Below, one piece after another: positions 23,916-32,553 of a stretch of 64,000 nt of DNA. Position numbers and translations under genes: made by a program. Every line of letters begins with the position of its first letter. Positions within the stretch are counted from its first letter, which is position 1. The notes under the pieces were generated by a model. That model saw only the letters and a list, made by a program, of their open reading frames with translations. It was not told the origin of the DNA and did not search any database. The stretch is from Pseudomonas sp. JUb42 (GTDB lineage: Bacteria > Pseudomonadota > Gammaproteobacteria > Pseudomonadales > Pseudomonadaceae). The stretch covers positions 62,001 through 126,000 of the forward strand of contig NZ_JANUFD010000020.1 of assembly GCF_024807945.1 (NCBI RefSeq), read 5' to 3'.

Positions 23916-24934
23916 GCGGCCACCACTTCGACGTTTTCGGTCAGGGCGAACTTTTCCAGCTGCTCGATCACGTAACCTTCGTTGCGGCTGTTGAAGTCCT
24001 CGACGCGGCTGCGTTTCGGGTTGTCGATGGTCTGCTTGCGCCAGCTGGAGGCCTGGTAGTAGATCGACAGGTTGTCAAAGCTGGTGACCACCACGGCATT
24101 AGCCGGGAAGTGCGGGACGCTGAACGCCGGCAGGCCGCCGTAGGTAGCGATGACTTGCTGGCTTTCAATGCGCTCTTTTTCGGTCGGCTTGCCAGCCTGG
24201 TTGGCGTACAGCTTGGCCTTGTCAGCCGCCAGCAGGTCGGAACCAATGATTGCGATCAGATCGCCGCCATCACGAACACGCTCGTCAACCATCTGCTTGG
24301 TGTCATGCACCAGGCTGTCGAGGTTTTCGTAGTCGCCGTCCGGGCCCATGGTGACCTTGCCAGCGACCTTGCCTTCCTTGAGCACCTGTTGTGGGATCTG
24401 CTCCCGGGCGATCTGCAGCCAGCCCTTGTTCACGTCCTGGAGCAACGGATACAGGGTAATGTCTGTTTGCGCGGCGGCTTGGATACCGTGGAAGCCGATC
24501 ATGATGCGATCCAGCGCGATCTGCTTTTGCACCGCTGCGGAATAACGCACATGGAAGTCGGGGAACTTGGCCCAGGCGTCAATTTTCGCGTAAGCCAGGC
24601 TTACGTCGGACTCGGTGGAAAACAGCTCGTAAGTGTCATCGCTGAGGTCCGATGCATCTTTGGCCAGACGATCCGTGGTCTTGGTGTTGGTACGCCCAGT
24701 GACCGGCCCAGTAGTGCCCAGGAACACTTTCTGACCCTTGATCTCGTCCACGCCGATGACGTTGATACGCTCAAGGAAATCGGCCTGCGCCGTGATGGCT
24801 TCGTTAAGTTCCTGGGCGATCGAGGGTTCAACGCTGAACGTCTTGGAAGCCAGCGTGACGCCGTAGGTCTCGGCCATGGCGGCCTGCATTTCGGCGAACA
24901 TTTGCGCGCCGTACGCACTCAGTGAATAGGCCAT
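23912..24934 (-). CDS. Major capsid protein gpN-like
   Basis: A product of 340 residues (P2 gpN has 357) beginning MAYSLSAYGAQMFAEMQAAM. P2-family capsid features are visible: GQKVFLGTTGPVTGRTNTKT, IALDRIMIGFHGIQAA, KGWLQIAREQIPQQ and GGLPAFSVPHFPANAVVVTS. The P2 family assembles from HK97-fold subunits cleaved by the gpO protease. It lies 1 bp after the gpO gene. Confidence 0.94.
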   Translation of the reverse strand: MAYSLSAYGAQMFAEMQAAMAETYGVTLASKTFSVEPSIAQELNEAITAQADFLERINVIGVDEIKGQKVFLGTTGPVTGRTNTKTTDRLAKDASDLSDDTYELFSTESDVSLAYAKIDAWAKFPDFHVRYSAAVQKQIALDRIMIGFHGIQAAAQTDITLYPLLQDVNKGWLQIAREQIPQQVLKEGKVAGKVTMGPDGDYENLDSLVHDTKQMVDERVRDGGDLIAIIGSDLLAADKAKLYANQAGKPTEKERIESQQVIATYGGLPAFSVPHFPANAVVVTSFDNLSIYYQASSWRKQTIDNPKRSRVEDFNSRNEGYVIEQLEKFALTENVEVVAA

Positions 24935-24935
24935 G

Positions 24936-25868
24936 TCAGAGCACCCGACGCTTTTCAGGGGCCAGAGTGCCGGTAGTACGTGGCACAGCGCGACCGTTAG
25001 AGGTATTCAACAGATCGTTGAACTGCTTTTCGATGCGGGCGACGCTGGCCGCCAATGCCTGGTTGCCGGCACTCTGACGGCTCAACTGCTTATCTTCCTC
25101 GGCGGTGGAGACAATGCCGTCGACAGCTGCTTGCACGTCGGCAACTGGAGCTTGGTCAACGACCGGTGCGACTTCGGCCGCACCATCAATGATGGTTTGG
25201 ACGCCGGCCGCTACGACCAGCAATTGGGCAACCAGGCTCTGGAGCGCCTTAGCTGTAGCTTCATCCATTGGGGGTTTGCTCTCGGTAGAGGTATCGGGCG
25301 AGTCGGAAGACCCGCCCGCTTGCTGCTCATCTGCAGCGAAGCGTTTGAAGAGTTGGGCGAACATGGCCGCGAACTTGCCCAGCGCCGCTTCAGGCTCGGT
25401 TTCACGCAGACGGCCCAGCTCGATCGGGGACGCGAAGAACGCGGCCTTACTGGTTTTGGCGGAGAAGTAGAGTTCTTGAGTGCCCAGGCTGGCGGGCGAG
25501 TCAGTGACGGCTAGGCCGGTTAGGTAGGCTTTGCCGGAGTTGGCGAAGTTCGGAGTGATCTCCACGCTGGTAAACAGCTTTTCGCCTTGGTCGTTGAGCC
25601 AAAGCAGTTTGTCGTTAGGCTTCAGTTGGGCTTCCAGGGCAACCTGCCCGGGCTCCAGGTCATCGGCCTCTTCAACCAGGCGCAGCGCAAACACCGTTCC
25701 GTGCGAGCCATACCAGCGCTCATGCTCCGCCCAGATCACGGCGGTGTACTTCGACAGGGCATAGGTCTCGGCCATGTCGCGCAGCTCCTGGGGCAGGATC
25801 TCGCGGCCGTCGACGGTGGGGCCGCTGGTGGCTACGCGCTTCCAATAGGAGACAAGGGAACGGGGCAT
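24936..25868 (-). CDS. Capsid scaffold and protease gpO-like
   Basis: A product of 310 residues (P2 gpO has 284). The N-terminal half carries the gpO protease pattern (VDGREILPQELRDMAETY; YTAVIWAEHERWYGSHGTVF). The C-terminal half is a flexible scaffold rich in Ala and Gln, with a final helix (SAGNQALAASVARIEKQFNDLL). It shapes the procapsid and then cleaves capsid proteins. It is first in the leftward head-tail operon. Confidence 0.9.
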   Translation of the reverse strand: MPRSLVSYWKRVATSGPTVDGREILPQELRDMAETYALSKYTAVIWAEHERWYGSHGTVFALRLVEEADDLEPGQVALEAQLKPNDKLLWLNDQGEKLFTSVEITPNFANSGKAYLTGLAVTDSPASLGTQELYFSAKTSKAAFFASPIELGRLRETEPEAALGKFAAMFAQLFKRFAADEQQAGGSSDSPDTSTESKPPMDEATAKALQSLVAQLLVVAAGVQTIIDGAAEVAPVVDQAPVADVQAAVDGIVSTAEEDKQLSRQSAGNQALAASVARIEKQFNDLLNTSNGRAVPRTTGTLAPEKRRVL

Positions 25869-26024
25869 GTACTGCGCTCAATCGGTGATGTGAGGCCCCA
25901 AGATAGGGACGTGGCCACCTCCAAACAAACGGTTAGGTTTTGCCCTTCTCCTATTTTCGATATCTAGGACGAACCCGGATTTTCTCCACACGTTTTCCGC
26001 GTTTTCGCCGCATAGACTGCGGCC
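25869..26024. promoter_or_regulatory. Divergent late promoter region between O and P genes
   Basis: This 156-bp gap separates the leftward O-N-M operon and the rightward P-Q operon, where P2-type phages keep Ogr-activated late promoters. A near match to the Ogr site TGT-N12-ACA reads TGT-N12-ACG on the minus strand at 25910-25927. The location is firm, but the site itself is a weak prediction. Confidence 0.35.
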
Positions 26025-28031
26025 ATGAACTACGCCAAAGAAGTCAAAGAAGCCGCTAAACGCCTTTATTTGCGTCGCTGTTCCGTGAAGGAAATCCAGA
26101 CGCAACTGAAGCTGCCGCACAAGCGCGTTATCTATTACTGGATCCGTCAGGGACTCTGGGACGAGATGTTGACGGAGGAAGAGCCGCTCACAGCCTGCAG
26201 CCGGCGCATCACCCTTCTCCTAGAGAAAACCGACACGCTGACCAAGGGCGAGTTGGACGAGCTGGACCGCTTGATCCCCATGCGCGAGCGCCTGGCGAAG
26301 CAATGCGCCAAGCCGTCGCCGGCGCCGACTGATACGCCACCTGCAGGAGATGGCCAACGCGACGAGGGAAAGCGCCGTGACCGTGGCGAGCGGCGCGAGC
26401 GCGGGGACCGCAAGAAGGAAAAGAAGAGCAAGAACGACATTGCTGGACTGACCGAAGTCGACTTCCTGGATAAGTTCATCAGCAAGATGTTCGGCTACCA
26501 GAAAGAGCTGTTCGCCGCCAAACAGAACCCGCTAACCGCCCGGATCCGGAACATCCTCAAGTCGCGCCAGGTGGGCCTGACCTACTACTTTGCCGGCGAA
26601 GCCTTCATGGATGCCGTGCTGACCGGCGATAACCAGGTGTTCCTATCGGCGAGCCGCGCCCAGTCCGAGATCTTCCGCAGCTACATTATTTCGTTTGCCA
26701 TGGAGTGGTTCGGCCTGGAGCTGACCGGTAACCCGATCGTGCTCAGTAAAGACGGCCAGCCTTGGGCCGAACTGCGTTTCCTGAGCACCAACAGCAGCAC
26801 CGCCCAGGGTCACCATGGCCACGTCTACATCGACGAATATTTCTGGATCCGCGACTTCGAGAAGCTGAACACCGTGGCGTCGGCGATGGCCACCCACAAG
26901 AAGTGGCGCAAGACCTACTTTTCCACGCCCAGCGCGGTCACGCACCAGGCCTATCCGTTCTGGACCGGCGAGACGTTCCGCAACAGCAAGCGCAAGAAAG
27001 CCCGCGATCCTTGGCCAGGTGCTGCCCAGTACACCGGTGGCGCGCTCTGTCCGGACGGCCAATGGCGCAAGGTCATCACAATCCTGGATGCCATTGCCGG
27101 CGGCTGCGAGCTGTTCGACCTCGAGCAGCTGCAGCTGGAGTACGACGACGACAAGTTCCAGCAGCTGTTCATGTGCAAATTCATCGACAGTACGCAGAGC
27201 GCCTTTTCCCTGGGCGATCTGGAGCGCTGCTATTCCGATCTGTCGCTGTGGACCGACTACGATCCCGACGACCCGCGCCCTTACGGCAACAGCCCGGTCT
27301 GGATCGGCTACGACCCAAGCCGTACCCGCGACGATGCCACCTGCGTCGTTATTGCGCCGCCACTCGAACCCGGGGCGAAGTTCCGGATTCTGGAGAAGCA
27401 CAGCTGGCGCGGGACGTCGTTCACGCACCAGGCAGCCCAGGTCAAAAAGCTGGTGGAACGCTTCAACGTGCAGCACATCGGCATCGACACCACGGGCATC
27501 GGCTACGGGGTGTTCGACCTGGTGCGCGACTTCTACCCGCGTGCGACTGCCATCCACTACAGCCTGGAAGCCAAGAACGCCCTTGTGCTCAAAGCCCAGG
27601 ACACCATCACCGGCCGCCGGCTGGAGTGGGACGCCGGCTGGAACGACATTGCCCAGGCCTTCCTGACGATCAAGCGCGGCACCACCAGCAGCGGCCAGAT
27701 CACCTACAGCGCCTCGCGCACCGAGGCCACCGGCCACGCGGACGTTGCCTGGGCAATCATGCACGCCCTGGCCAACGAACCCTTGAACATCAACAAGCAG
27801 CGGCGCAGCCGCTACGTCACCAGCGGACCAGGTACCCATGCCCAAACGTCACCAAAAGCAGGCAACCACGCCGGCGCACGCGCCCAAGGGGCCAATGCGT
27901 TCATTCACGTTCGGCGCGCCCGAGGCCGTGCTGACCGAAAACATCGGGCAGTACCTGGGCGTGTTCGCCAGCCACGACGCGCAGATCTATACGCCACCGG
28001 TGTCGCGCCCCGGGTTGGCCAAGCTGCTTAA
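26025..28031 (+). CDS. Terminase large subunit (ATPase) gpP-like
   Basis: The P2-type packaging ATPase, 668 codons in this frame. The N-terminus has a helix-turn-helix (VKEIQTQLKLPHKRVIYYWI), then a basic linker and the ATPase core (KSRQVGLTYYFAGEAF as Walker A-like; GHVYIDEYFWI as Walker B-like). The nuclease domain includes WIGYDPSRTRDDA. Homologues are about 590-610 residues. Here the frame runs 194 bp into the portal gene, adding about 64 residues of arginine-rich, non-conserved sequence. Loss of the original stop near 27840 is the likely cause. Confidence 0.9.
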   Translation: MNYAKEVKEAAKRLYLRRCSVKEIQTQLKLPHKRVIYYWIRQGLWDEMLTEEEPLTACSRRITLLLEKTDTLTKGELDELDRLIPMRERLAKQCAKPSPAPTDTPPAGDGQRDEGKRRDRGERRERGDRKKEKKSKNDIAGLTEVDFLDKFISKMFGYQKELFAAKQNPLTARIRNILKSRQVGLTYYFAGEAFMDAVLTGDNQVFLSASRAQSEIFRSYIISFAMEWFGLELTGNPIVLSKDGQPWAELRFLSTNSSTAQGHHGHVYIDEYFWIRDFEKLNTVASAMATHKKWRKTYFSTPSAVTHQAYPFWTGETFRNSKRKKARDPWPGAAQYTGGALCPDGQWRKVITILDAIAGGCELFDLEQLQLEYDDDKFQQLFMCKFIDSTQSAFSLGDLERCYSDLSLWTDYDPDDPRPYGNSPVWIGYDPSRTRDDATCVVIAPPLEPGAKFRILEKHSWRGTSFTHQAAQVKKLVERFNVQHIGIDTTGIGYGVFDLVRDFYPRATAIHYSLEAKNALVLKAQDTITGRRLEWDAGWNDIAQAFLTIKRGTTSSGQITYSASRTEATGHADVAWAIMHALANEPLNINKQRRSRYVTSGPGTHAQTSPKAGNHAGARAQGANAFIHVRRARGRADRKHRAVPGRVRQPRRADLYATGVAPRVGQAA

Positions 28032-28869
28032 GGCGAATGCGCACCACGGCGCGATCCCGCCGTTCAAGCGCAACCTGATTCTGCGTGAGTTCATTCCGTC
28101 TGCAGGCTTCTCGATGCAGACCATGAGCCGGGCAGCCCTGGACTATGTAGTGTTCGGCGAGACCTACCTGCTGCGCAAACGTAATGCGTTTGGCCAGGTT
28201 CTCGAGCTGCAGCACCTGCCCGCGATCAACATGCGCGTGAAGCTGGACGGCGGTTTCCGGATGCTACTGCGCGACGGCAAGTACGAGGACTTCGACCAGG
28301 ACGAGATCGAGCACATCTACAACTACGACGTGGAACAGGAGATCTACGGCGTGCCCGACTACCTGGGCGGCCTGCAGGCGCTACTGCTGAACGAAGCCGC
28401 CACGCTGTTCCGCCGGCGCTACTACAGCAACGGCGCTCACGTTGGTTACATCTTCTATTCCAACGACCCGAACATGAGCCAGGAGGACGAAGACCACTTG
28501 CAGGCACAGATCGCCGACGCAAAGGGCGTGGGCAACTTCCGCTCGATGTTCGTCAACATTCCGGGCGGCAGTGAGAAAGCGATTCAGATCATCCCGGTCG
28601 GTGACTTCCAGGCCAAGGACGAGCTGGAGAAGGTCAAGAACATCACCCGCAACGATGTGATTGCAGCCTGGCGAATGAACCCCGCCCTGGCCGGGATCAT
28701 CCCGGAGAACGTCGCCGGCTTTGGCGACATCGTGAAGATTGACCAGGTGTACACCAACAACGAGATCCGGCCGATCTGCCAGCTGTTCAACCAGGTTAAT
28801 GACACCCTACGACCTGACAGGCATATCAACTGGATAGAGCCGCCGAAACAAGTTGAAACAACTGTATAA
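27838..28869 (+). CDS. Portal protein gpQ-like
   Basis: A product of 343 residues, the same size as P2 gpQ (344). Shared features are FTFGAPEAVL near the start, LDYVVFGETYLLRKRNAFGQ, EIYGVPDYLGGLQALLLNEA and FRRRYYSNGAHVGYI. Twelve copies form the DNA entry vertex. The start MPKRHQ resembles P2 gpQ (MKRKKN), so it is kept although it overlaps the terminase frame by 194 bp. Confidence 0.93.
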   Translation: MPKRHQKQATTPAHAPKGPMRSFTFGAPEAVLTENIGQYLGVFASHDAQIYTPPVSRPGLAKLLKANAHHGAIPPFKRNLILREFIPSAGFSMQTMSRAALDYVVFGETYLLRKRNAFGQVLELQHLPAINMRVKLDGGFRMLLRDGKYEDFDQDEIEHIYNYDVEQEIYGVPDYLGGLQALLLNEAATLFRRRYYSNGAHVGYIFYSNDPNMSQEDEDHLQAQIADAKGVGNFRSMFVNIPGGSEKAIQIIPVGDFQAKDELEKVKNITRNDVIAAWRMNPALAGIIPENVAGFGDIVKIDQVYTNNEIRPICQLFNQVNDTLRPDRHINWIEPPKQVETTV

Positions 28870-28877
28870 ACATACAA
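28862..28877. promoter_or_regulatory. Near-consensus LexA box upstream of ogr
   Basis: CTGTATAAACATACAA differs from CTG-N10-CAG at the last base only. It overlaps the portal stop codon and lies 66 bp before the ogr start. The three other phage LexA boxes share the same CTGTAT half. Confidence 0.5.
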
Positions 28878-28943
28878 CTGCAAGATTTTCACCTAAAAAA
28901 CATGGCAAAATGATGCCACAACGAAACGCCTTGGGAGGGAGCT

Positions 28944-29204
28944 ATGCGGATCTACTGCACGACATGCGGAAGCAAAGGAAGAATCAGTTCGCGGGAAGAA
29001 CTGACCAAGGCGTTCGTGAAACTATATTGCCAGTGCCTGGACGCAAAATGCGGCCATACCTGGGTCGCAAACCTCACGTTCTCGCACACGCTCAGACCAT
29101 CGGCGCAGCAACTGGACGTGTTGCTGTTCGATCGCCTGCGAGATCTGCCGCCGGCTCAACAGCGCGAACTGTTCGACCAGTTGGGGAAACAAGCCGTCGC
29201 ATAA
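28944..29204 (+). CDS. ogr: Ogr/Delta-type late gene activator
   Basis: A product of 86 residues with the exact P2 Ogr zinc-finger spacing C5-X2-C8-X22-C31-X4-C36. Ogr binds upstream of late promoters and contacts RNA polymerase alpha to turn on head, tail and lysis genes. A strong GGGAGGGAG ribosome site precedes the ATG. In P2 the gene lies near attP; here it follows the portal gene and has a near-consensus LexA box upstream, so damage may induce it directly (inference). Confidence 0.88.
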   Translation: MRIYCTTCGSKGRISSREELTKAFVKLYCQCLDAKCGHTWVANLTFSHTLRPSAQQLDVLLFDRLRDLPPAQQRELFDQLGKQAVA

Positions 29205-29871
29205 CATCGCAACCCTTCCGAAGCGCCCTCCCTACCCGCCAGTCTCTGCCCTCTACTCTATCGTAAGCCCCCCGCCGTCATGCCTGCACCGCAGGCATAC
29301 AAGCCGCCCGCACTACCCCACCTGACGTACACCGGATATGGCGCGGCGGAACCCGCGCAGCGGCCGGTAGTCCGACAACCTCGCCCCAAGAAATTTCAGC
29401 AGTGACACCGCGCCCGCCCGCGCTCGCCGCCAGACGACGCAACGCAACGCCCAGGCGCGCCCGATTACCGCTTTTGGGGCCGATGGACCCCGGCACCGCG
29501 TGCAGGAGTGCCAGCATTGGGTGCAGGGCGCCGCCCTGCCGCAGGTGCGGGCGCGCAGCCCGCGATCCTCTGGAGAATTGAGCGAAGCGAGCTGAGCCCT
29601 TGGGCGAAGGCATCATTGGTACACAACACACAGGACTGTCAGTACACACCGAAAGTCTCTTTTATTACCCGAAGGGGTTACTGAGTGGGACTTAAAATTC
29701 CATTTAATTCAAATGCTTCCTGGACGTCCGGGCGCGCCGCCGGCGTCGACGCATAAACACGCCGAATAGTGGGCGCACATGTGGCGATTTGCCTGTACGA
29801 CAGCTGAACAGATGAAGGGAAATATGGATTTCTTGACGGCCAGCCATGAGCTGACCTCGCAGGGGATGCGA
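29205..29871. other. 667-bp noncoding region; candidate replication origin and/or cos site
   Basis: No supportable gene. Three GC-rich perfect hairpins occur: TGCCTGC/GCAGGCA (29281-29297), CAGGGC/GCCCTG (29524-29538) and GCGGGC/GCCCGC (29547-29563). An AT-rich patch (TTAAAATTCCATTTAATT) lies at 29692-29709. The region is downstream of the RepA-like gene, where IncFII plasmids keep oriR, and next to the portal end of the virion cluster, where P2 keeps cos. Which function lies where cannot be told from sequence alone. Confidence 0.4.
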
Positions 29872-30774
29872 TTATTTCGAGGGAGGTGTTTTGCCGTTTT
29901 TAGCCAGGACGCTGGCCATGAGCTGGTCGGGCGTCATAGGGCCTCTGTCAGGCTCTCTGGGCGGCTCTGGGTGCCCGTGCCTGCCTTCATGAACATTGAC
30001 GGATTGTAACTGGCTGTGGGCTGTCTCCCGCCGTTGGCTACGCTCCCAATTGGCTCGAGACTCCTGCCGGCGCAACTCTTCTAACGAAGCCCGCTCCTGC
30101 CGCGCAACGCGCATGTCGCCGATCTGGCGCAGTTCACGTTCACGCTTCTTGATCGCAGCCTTCTTCGCTCGATGCCAAAGCCACCGCACGCCAAGGTCCG
30201 CGAAGAACTTCTCAGTGAACCTTACCAGGACACGGGTGCGCACCAGATTGAGTCCCGCCTCGTCCTTTTCCTCCAGCCTGACCCGCTCCGTGCGCAGATA
30301 CACGTAGTCAGCCAATTGCATGCTGTGGAGGAGTCGATTGAACGACGAGGGGGACATGCCGCAGTCCTCTGCGATGTTGCACTGCGTGTTCAAAAAGTAC
30401 TGGCCACGTTCTACGTCGAGCCAGCCCAGCACGCCCGTGGCCAGATCCATGCGTAGCAGCATTTGTTCGGATGACCTGGCAAGCGCCGCAAATTTTTCGG
30501 ACCTGGTGCGCCGGCCTCCGTGAATGGTGTCCAGCTCTCGCAAGTACTTACCGCGCAACTCGCCGATCTGGCTCAAGCGATGGTAGGCCATGCGCAGCAG
30601 CGGATTCTTGCGCTGATCAGCGCTTAGGGAGCGTTTGTCGCGGTACCGATCCGGGCGGATCGGCGCATATAAGCCGGCATGCGGCTTTTTCTTGTCGACA
30701 GCAGTAGGCCGACCCTTTGCGGGGCCGGCCTTGCGATTATTTCGCGGCGGGATGTCCTTATCCAGGGAAGTCAC
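29872..30774 (-). CDS. Plasmid-type replication initiator, RepA (IncFII)-like
   Basis: A product of 300 residues, highly basic at both ends. The core (NTQCNIAEDCGMSPSSFNRLLHSMQLADYVYLRTER ... TRVLVRFTEKFFADLGV, split here by variable sequence) has the winged-helix pattern of IncFII RepA initiators. It lies distal to cro in the leftward early operon, where temperate phages keep replication genes. No helicase or primase gene is present, so host DnaB would be recruited. The family call is from pattern recognition; a phage replication protein of another family is possible. Confidence 0.55.
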   Translation of the reverse strand: MTSLDKDIPPRNNRKAGPAKGRPTAVDKKKPHAGLYAPIRPDRYRDKRSLSADQRKNPLLRMAYHRLSQIGELRGKYLRELDTIHGGRRTRSEKFAALARSSEQMLLRMDLATGVLGWLDVERGQYFLNTQCNIAEDCGMSPSSFNRLLHSMQLADYVYLRTERVRLEEKDEAGLNLVRTRVLVRFTEKFFADLGVRWLWHRAKKAAIKKRERELRQIGDMRVARQERASLEELRRQESRANWERSQRRETAHSQLQSVNVHEGRHGHPEPPREPDRGPMTPDQLMASVLAKNGKTPPSK

Positions 30775-30779
30775 TTGCG

Positions 30780-31400
30780 CTAGTTCACCTGGTGCAAAAC
30801 GGGTCTTTCCGCTCGGTCGAGCACATCCTCGGCACGCGATCGCAGTTCACTGCAGCGCGCCTCTACCGACCGAAGGCGGTCGACGAAATCGGGTAGCTGC
30901 TGCAGGTCATCAATGTCGATGCGACCGTCAGCCAGGATCTCGCTTCCCAGGGCAACGGTATTGCCCAGGCGCGCAACCAATGAGCCGAACACGCCCACAG
31001 GGTTAGCATCGCCCTGCAGCGCCCGGGCGCCGGTGAGTCCGTGCCGGCTGGCCAGCTCGTTGACGCAACGTTCATGGAAATCATCGGTAAGCGCGTCAAC
31101 CCACGCCTCCTCGATCCAGCACGGCAGATCCACTTCCCCGCTGAGCCAACGGCACACACGGCGCAACCAGGCGCCGGAGGCTTTGAGAAATGCCGCGGTA
31201 TTGTTGGTGCCGGCCAACTTATCGAAATCGGGCACGTCCTTGCTGACTGCCTTTTCCGGAATCTGCTGGTGCAGGTTCTTACTGAGCGCCTGGGCGAAGT
31301 CGTCCTGGCTGAACCCTGTTCGGGCGATCATCTCGGCGGCATGAGCGACCAGGACCTGGTCGCGGGAGATGGTGGGTTGTCTTGGGCTGGACGTGTTCAT
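30780..31400 (-). CDS. Unknown early protein between cro and the replication gene
   Basis: Start at ATG 31400, which overlaps the cro stop (ATGA), giving 206 residues. The N-terminal 70 residues include a possible helix-turn-helix region (RTGFSQDDFAQALSKNLHQQ), and the rest is helical and acidic with a C-terminal coiled coil (DRLRSVEARCSELRSRAEDV). It takes the place of a CII-like regulator or a replication accessory factor in lambdoid phages. I do not recognise the family. Confidence 0.65.
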   Translation of the reverse strand: MNTSSPRQPTISRDQVLVAHAAEMIARTGFSQDDFAQALSKNLHQQIPEKAVSKDVPDFDKLAGTNNTAAFLKASGAWLRRVCRWLSGEVDLPCWIEEAWVDALTDDFHERCVNELASRHGLTGARALQGDANPVGVFGSLVARLGNTVALGSEILADGRIDIDDLQQLPDFVDRLRSVEARCSELRSRAEDVLDRAERPVLHQVN

Positions 31401-31621
31401 ACCAGCGTACCGCACTTAGCCTGCACGTCAGTGCTCGGCTTGTGATGCGGGAATGGTCTCAATTCCTGCGCTGAATAACTGCCGTCCTCATGCACCGTGA
31501 CGATGATATTTCGACCGGATCGCACAGCTTTATGGACAGCTGCTGGGGTAATGCCAAATGCCTCAGCAACCGTTGCCTGACCGATCTTTGCGACCAGATC
31601 GGGCAATTGGATTTGATTCAT
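31397..31621 (-). CDS. cro: Cro-family repressor
   Basis: A product of 74 residues that aligns along its length with lambda Cro: DLVAKIGQATVAEAFGITPA corresponds to [20 protein letters not shown], then AVHKAVRSGRNI, and RPFPHHK to KPFPSNK. It is divergent from cI across an operator cluster, the standard lambda switch layout. It should bind the same operators and favour lytic growth. The start overlaps no upstream gene; the stop overlaps the next gene by 4 bp. Confidence 0.9.
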   Translation of the reverse strand: MNQIQLPDLVAKIGQATVAEAFGITPAAVHKAVRSGRNIIVTVHEDGSYSAQELRPFPHHKPSTDVQAKCGTLV

Positions 31622-31648
31622 GACAGGTCGTCTCTGACTGGATTCAGA

Positions 31649-31758
31649 AATGTTAACCGCAAGTAATCTTATCTGCAAGCAAAACGATACCGCAGGTATC
31701 GTAACCGTAAGTTACGACAACCCCGCAGGTAAGCCTAAAAAGTTAACCTCCGGTTTAT
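31649..31758. promoter_or_regulatory. Right operator cluster (OR-like) and early promoter between cro and cI
   Basis: Repeats of the palindrome TACCGCAGGTA are seen: 31653-31666 (TTAACCGCAAGTAA), 31685-31701 (CGATACCGCAGGTATCG, a perfect palindrome), 31700-31716 (CGTAACCGTAAGTTACG), a half-like site at 31719-31733, and a degenerate site at 31744-31757. A candidate leftward promoter for cro is TTGCAG-N16-TTAACA with its -10 at 31649-31654, overlapping the first operator. Confidence 0.75.
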
Positions 31759-31769
31759 CATTCGTCCCC

Positions 31770-32489
31770 ATGACCAAGAAAAATCCCCTCGATCCAGTGC
31801 TACTCGCTGAGTGCCAAGCGGCCAACGAGCTGTACCTCTCCAAAAAAAATGAGCTGAAACTCAATAAGCGAAAAATTGCAGATGCACTCGGCGTCAGCCC
31901 CGCTGCTGTGGCGCATTACCTGAGCGGCGTGAATGCACTGAACGTGAATTTCGCTTCCGCGCTCGCGAAACTGCTGGGCGAGCCAGTCGAGAAATTCAGC
32001 CCGCGATTGGCTGCGGTGATTGCAGATCTCTCGGCAACAACCGATAACTCAAACGTGAGGCCAATGCCTCAGCCTCACAGGGAGGCAAGGGAGTACCCAT
32101 TAATAAGTTGGGTTGATGCGGGTCGTGGGGTTCAATCATCTGCCAGTTACCCGACCGGGATTGCAGATGTATGGCTTAGCTCTACCGAAAATGCGGGGCC
32201 TAAAGGTTACTGGTTGGAGGTTAAGGGTACGTCCATGACATCCCACTCCACCCCGACCTTCCCGGAAGGGACACCGATTCTGATTCGTCCCGAAGGCTTC
32301 GACCTGGTCAGTGGAAAGTTCTACGTCGCTTACAACGCGGAAACTGAAGAAACCACTTTCAAACAATATGTTTTAGACACAGGGGTCGCCTACTTGGTAC
32401 CGCTGAACCCCAGCTACCAACCTGTGGTGCTGGATGAAAGCTGGGAAATCATCGGCCGGGCGATTGATGCAAAAATTACCGGTATGTAG
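31770..32489 (+). CDS. cI: CI-type prophage repressor, S24 self-cleaving
   Basis: A product of 239 residues from ATG 31770. The N-terminal DNA-binding domain has a helix-turn-helix (KRKIADALGVSPAAVAHYLS, 33-52). The linker leads to a LexA/CI cleavage site, Ala117-Gly118 in SWVDAGRG. The C-terminal S24 domain has Ser155 (KGTSM) and Lys198 (ETTFK). RecA-stimulated self-cleavage should release the lytic promoters. No clear ribosome site precedes the ATG, so a leaderless message as for lambda cI is possible. Confidence 0.93.
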   Translation: MTKKNPLDPVLLAECQAANELYLSKKNELKLNKRKIADALGVSPAAVAHYLSGVNALNVNFASALAKLLGEPVEKFSPRLAAVIADLSATTDNSNVRPMPQPHREAREYPLISWVDAGRGVQSSASYPTGIADVWLSSTENAGPKGYWLEVKGTSMTSHSTPTFPEGTPILIRPEGFDLVSGKFYVAYNAETEETTFKQYVLDTGVAYLVPLNPSYQPVVLDESWEIIGRAIDAKITGM

Positions 32490-32553
32490 CGCCGCCGTGA
32501 GCCAGCTCCATATAATTGACCAGGTAACTTTTTTAGAAATCTTTTGATTTGGG

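Noticed and set aside
26643..27845. Minus-strand open frame of 400 codons across the terminase gene
   Set aside because: Antisense shadow; the plus strand has ATPase and nuclease motifs of P2-type terminase.
29278..29649. Minus-strand frame of 123 codons in the gap after ogr
   Set aside because: Sequence is Ala/Arg/Pro/Gly-rich with hairpins inside it and no homology or ribosome site; more likely origin or cos DNA.
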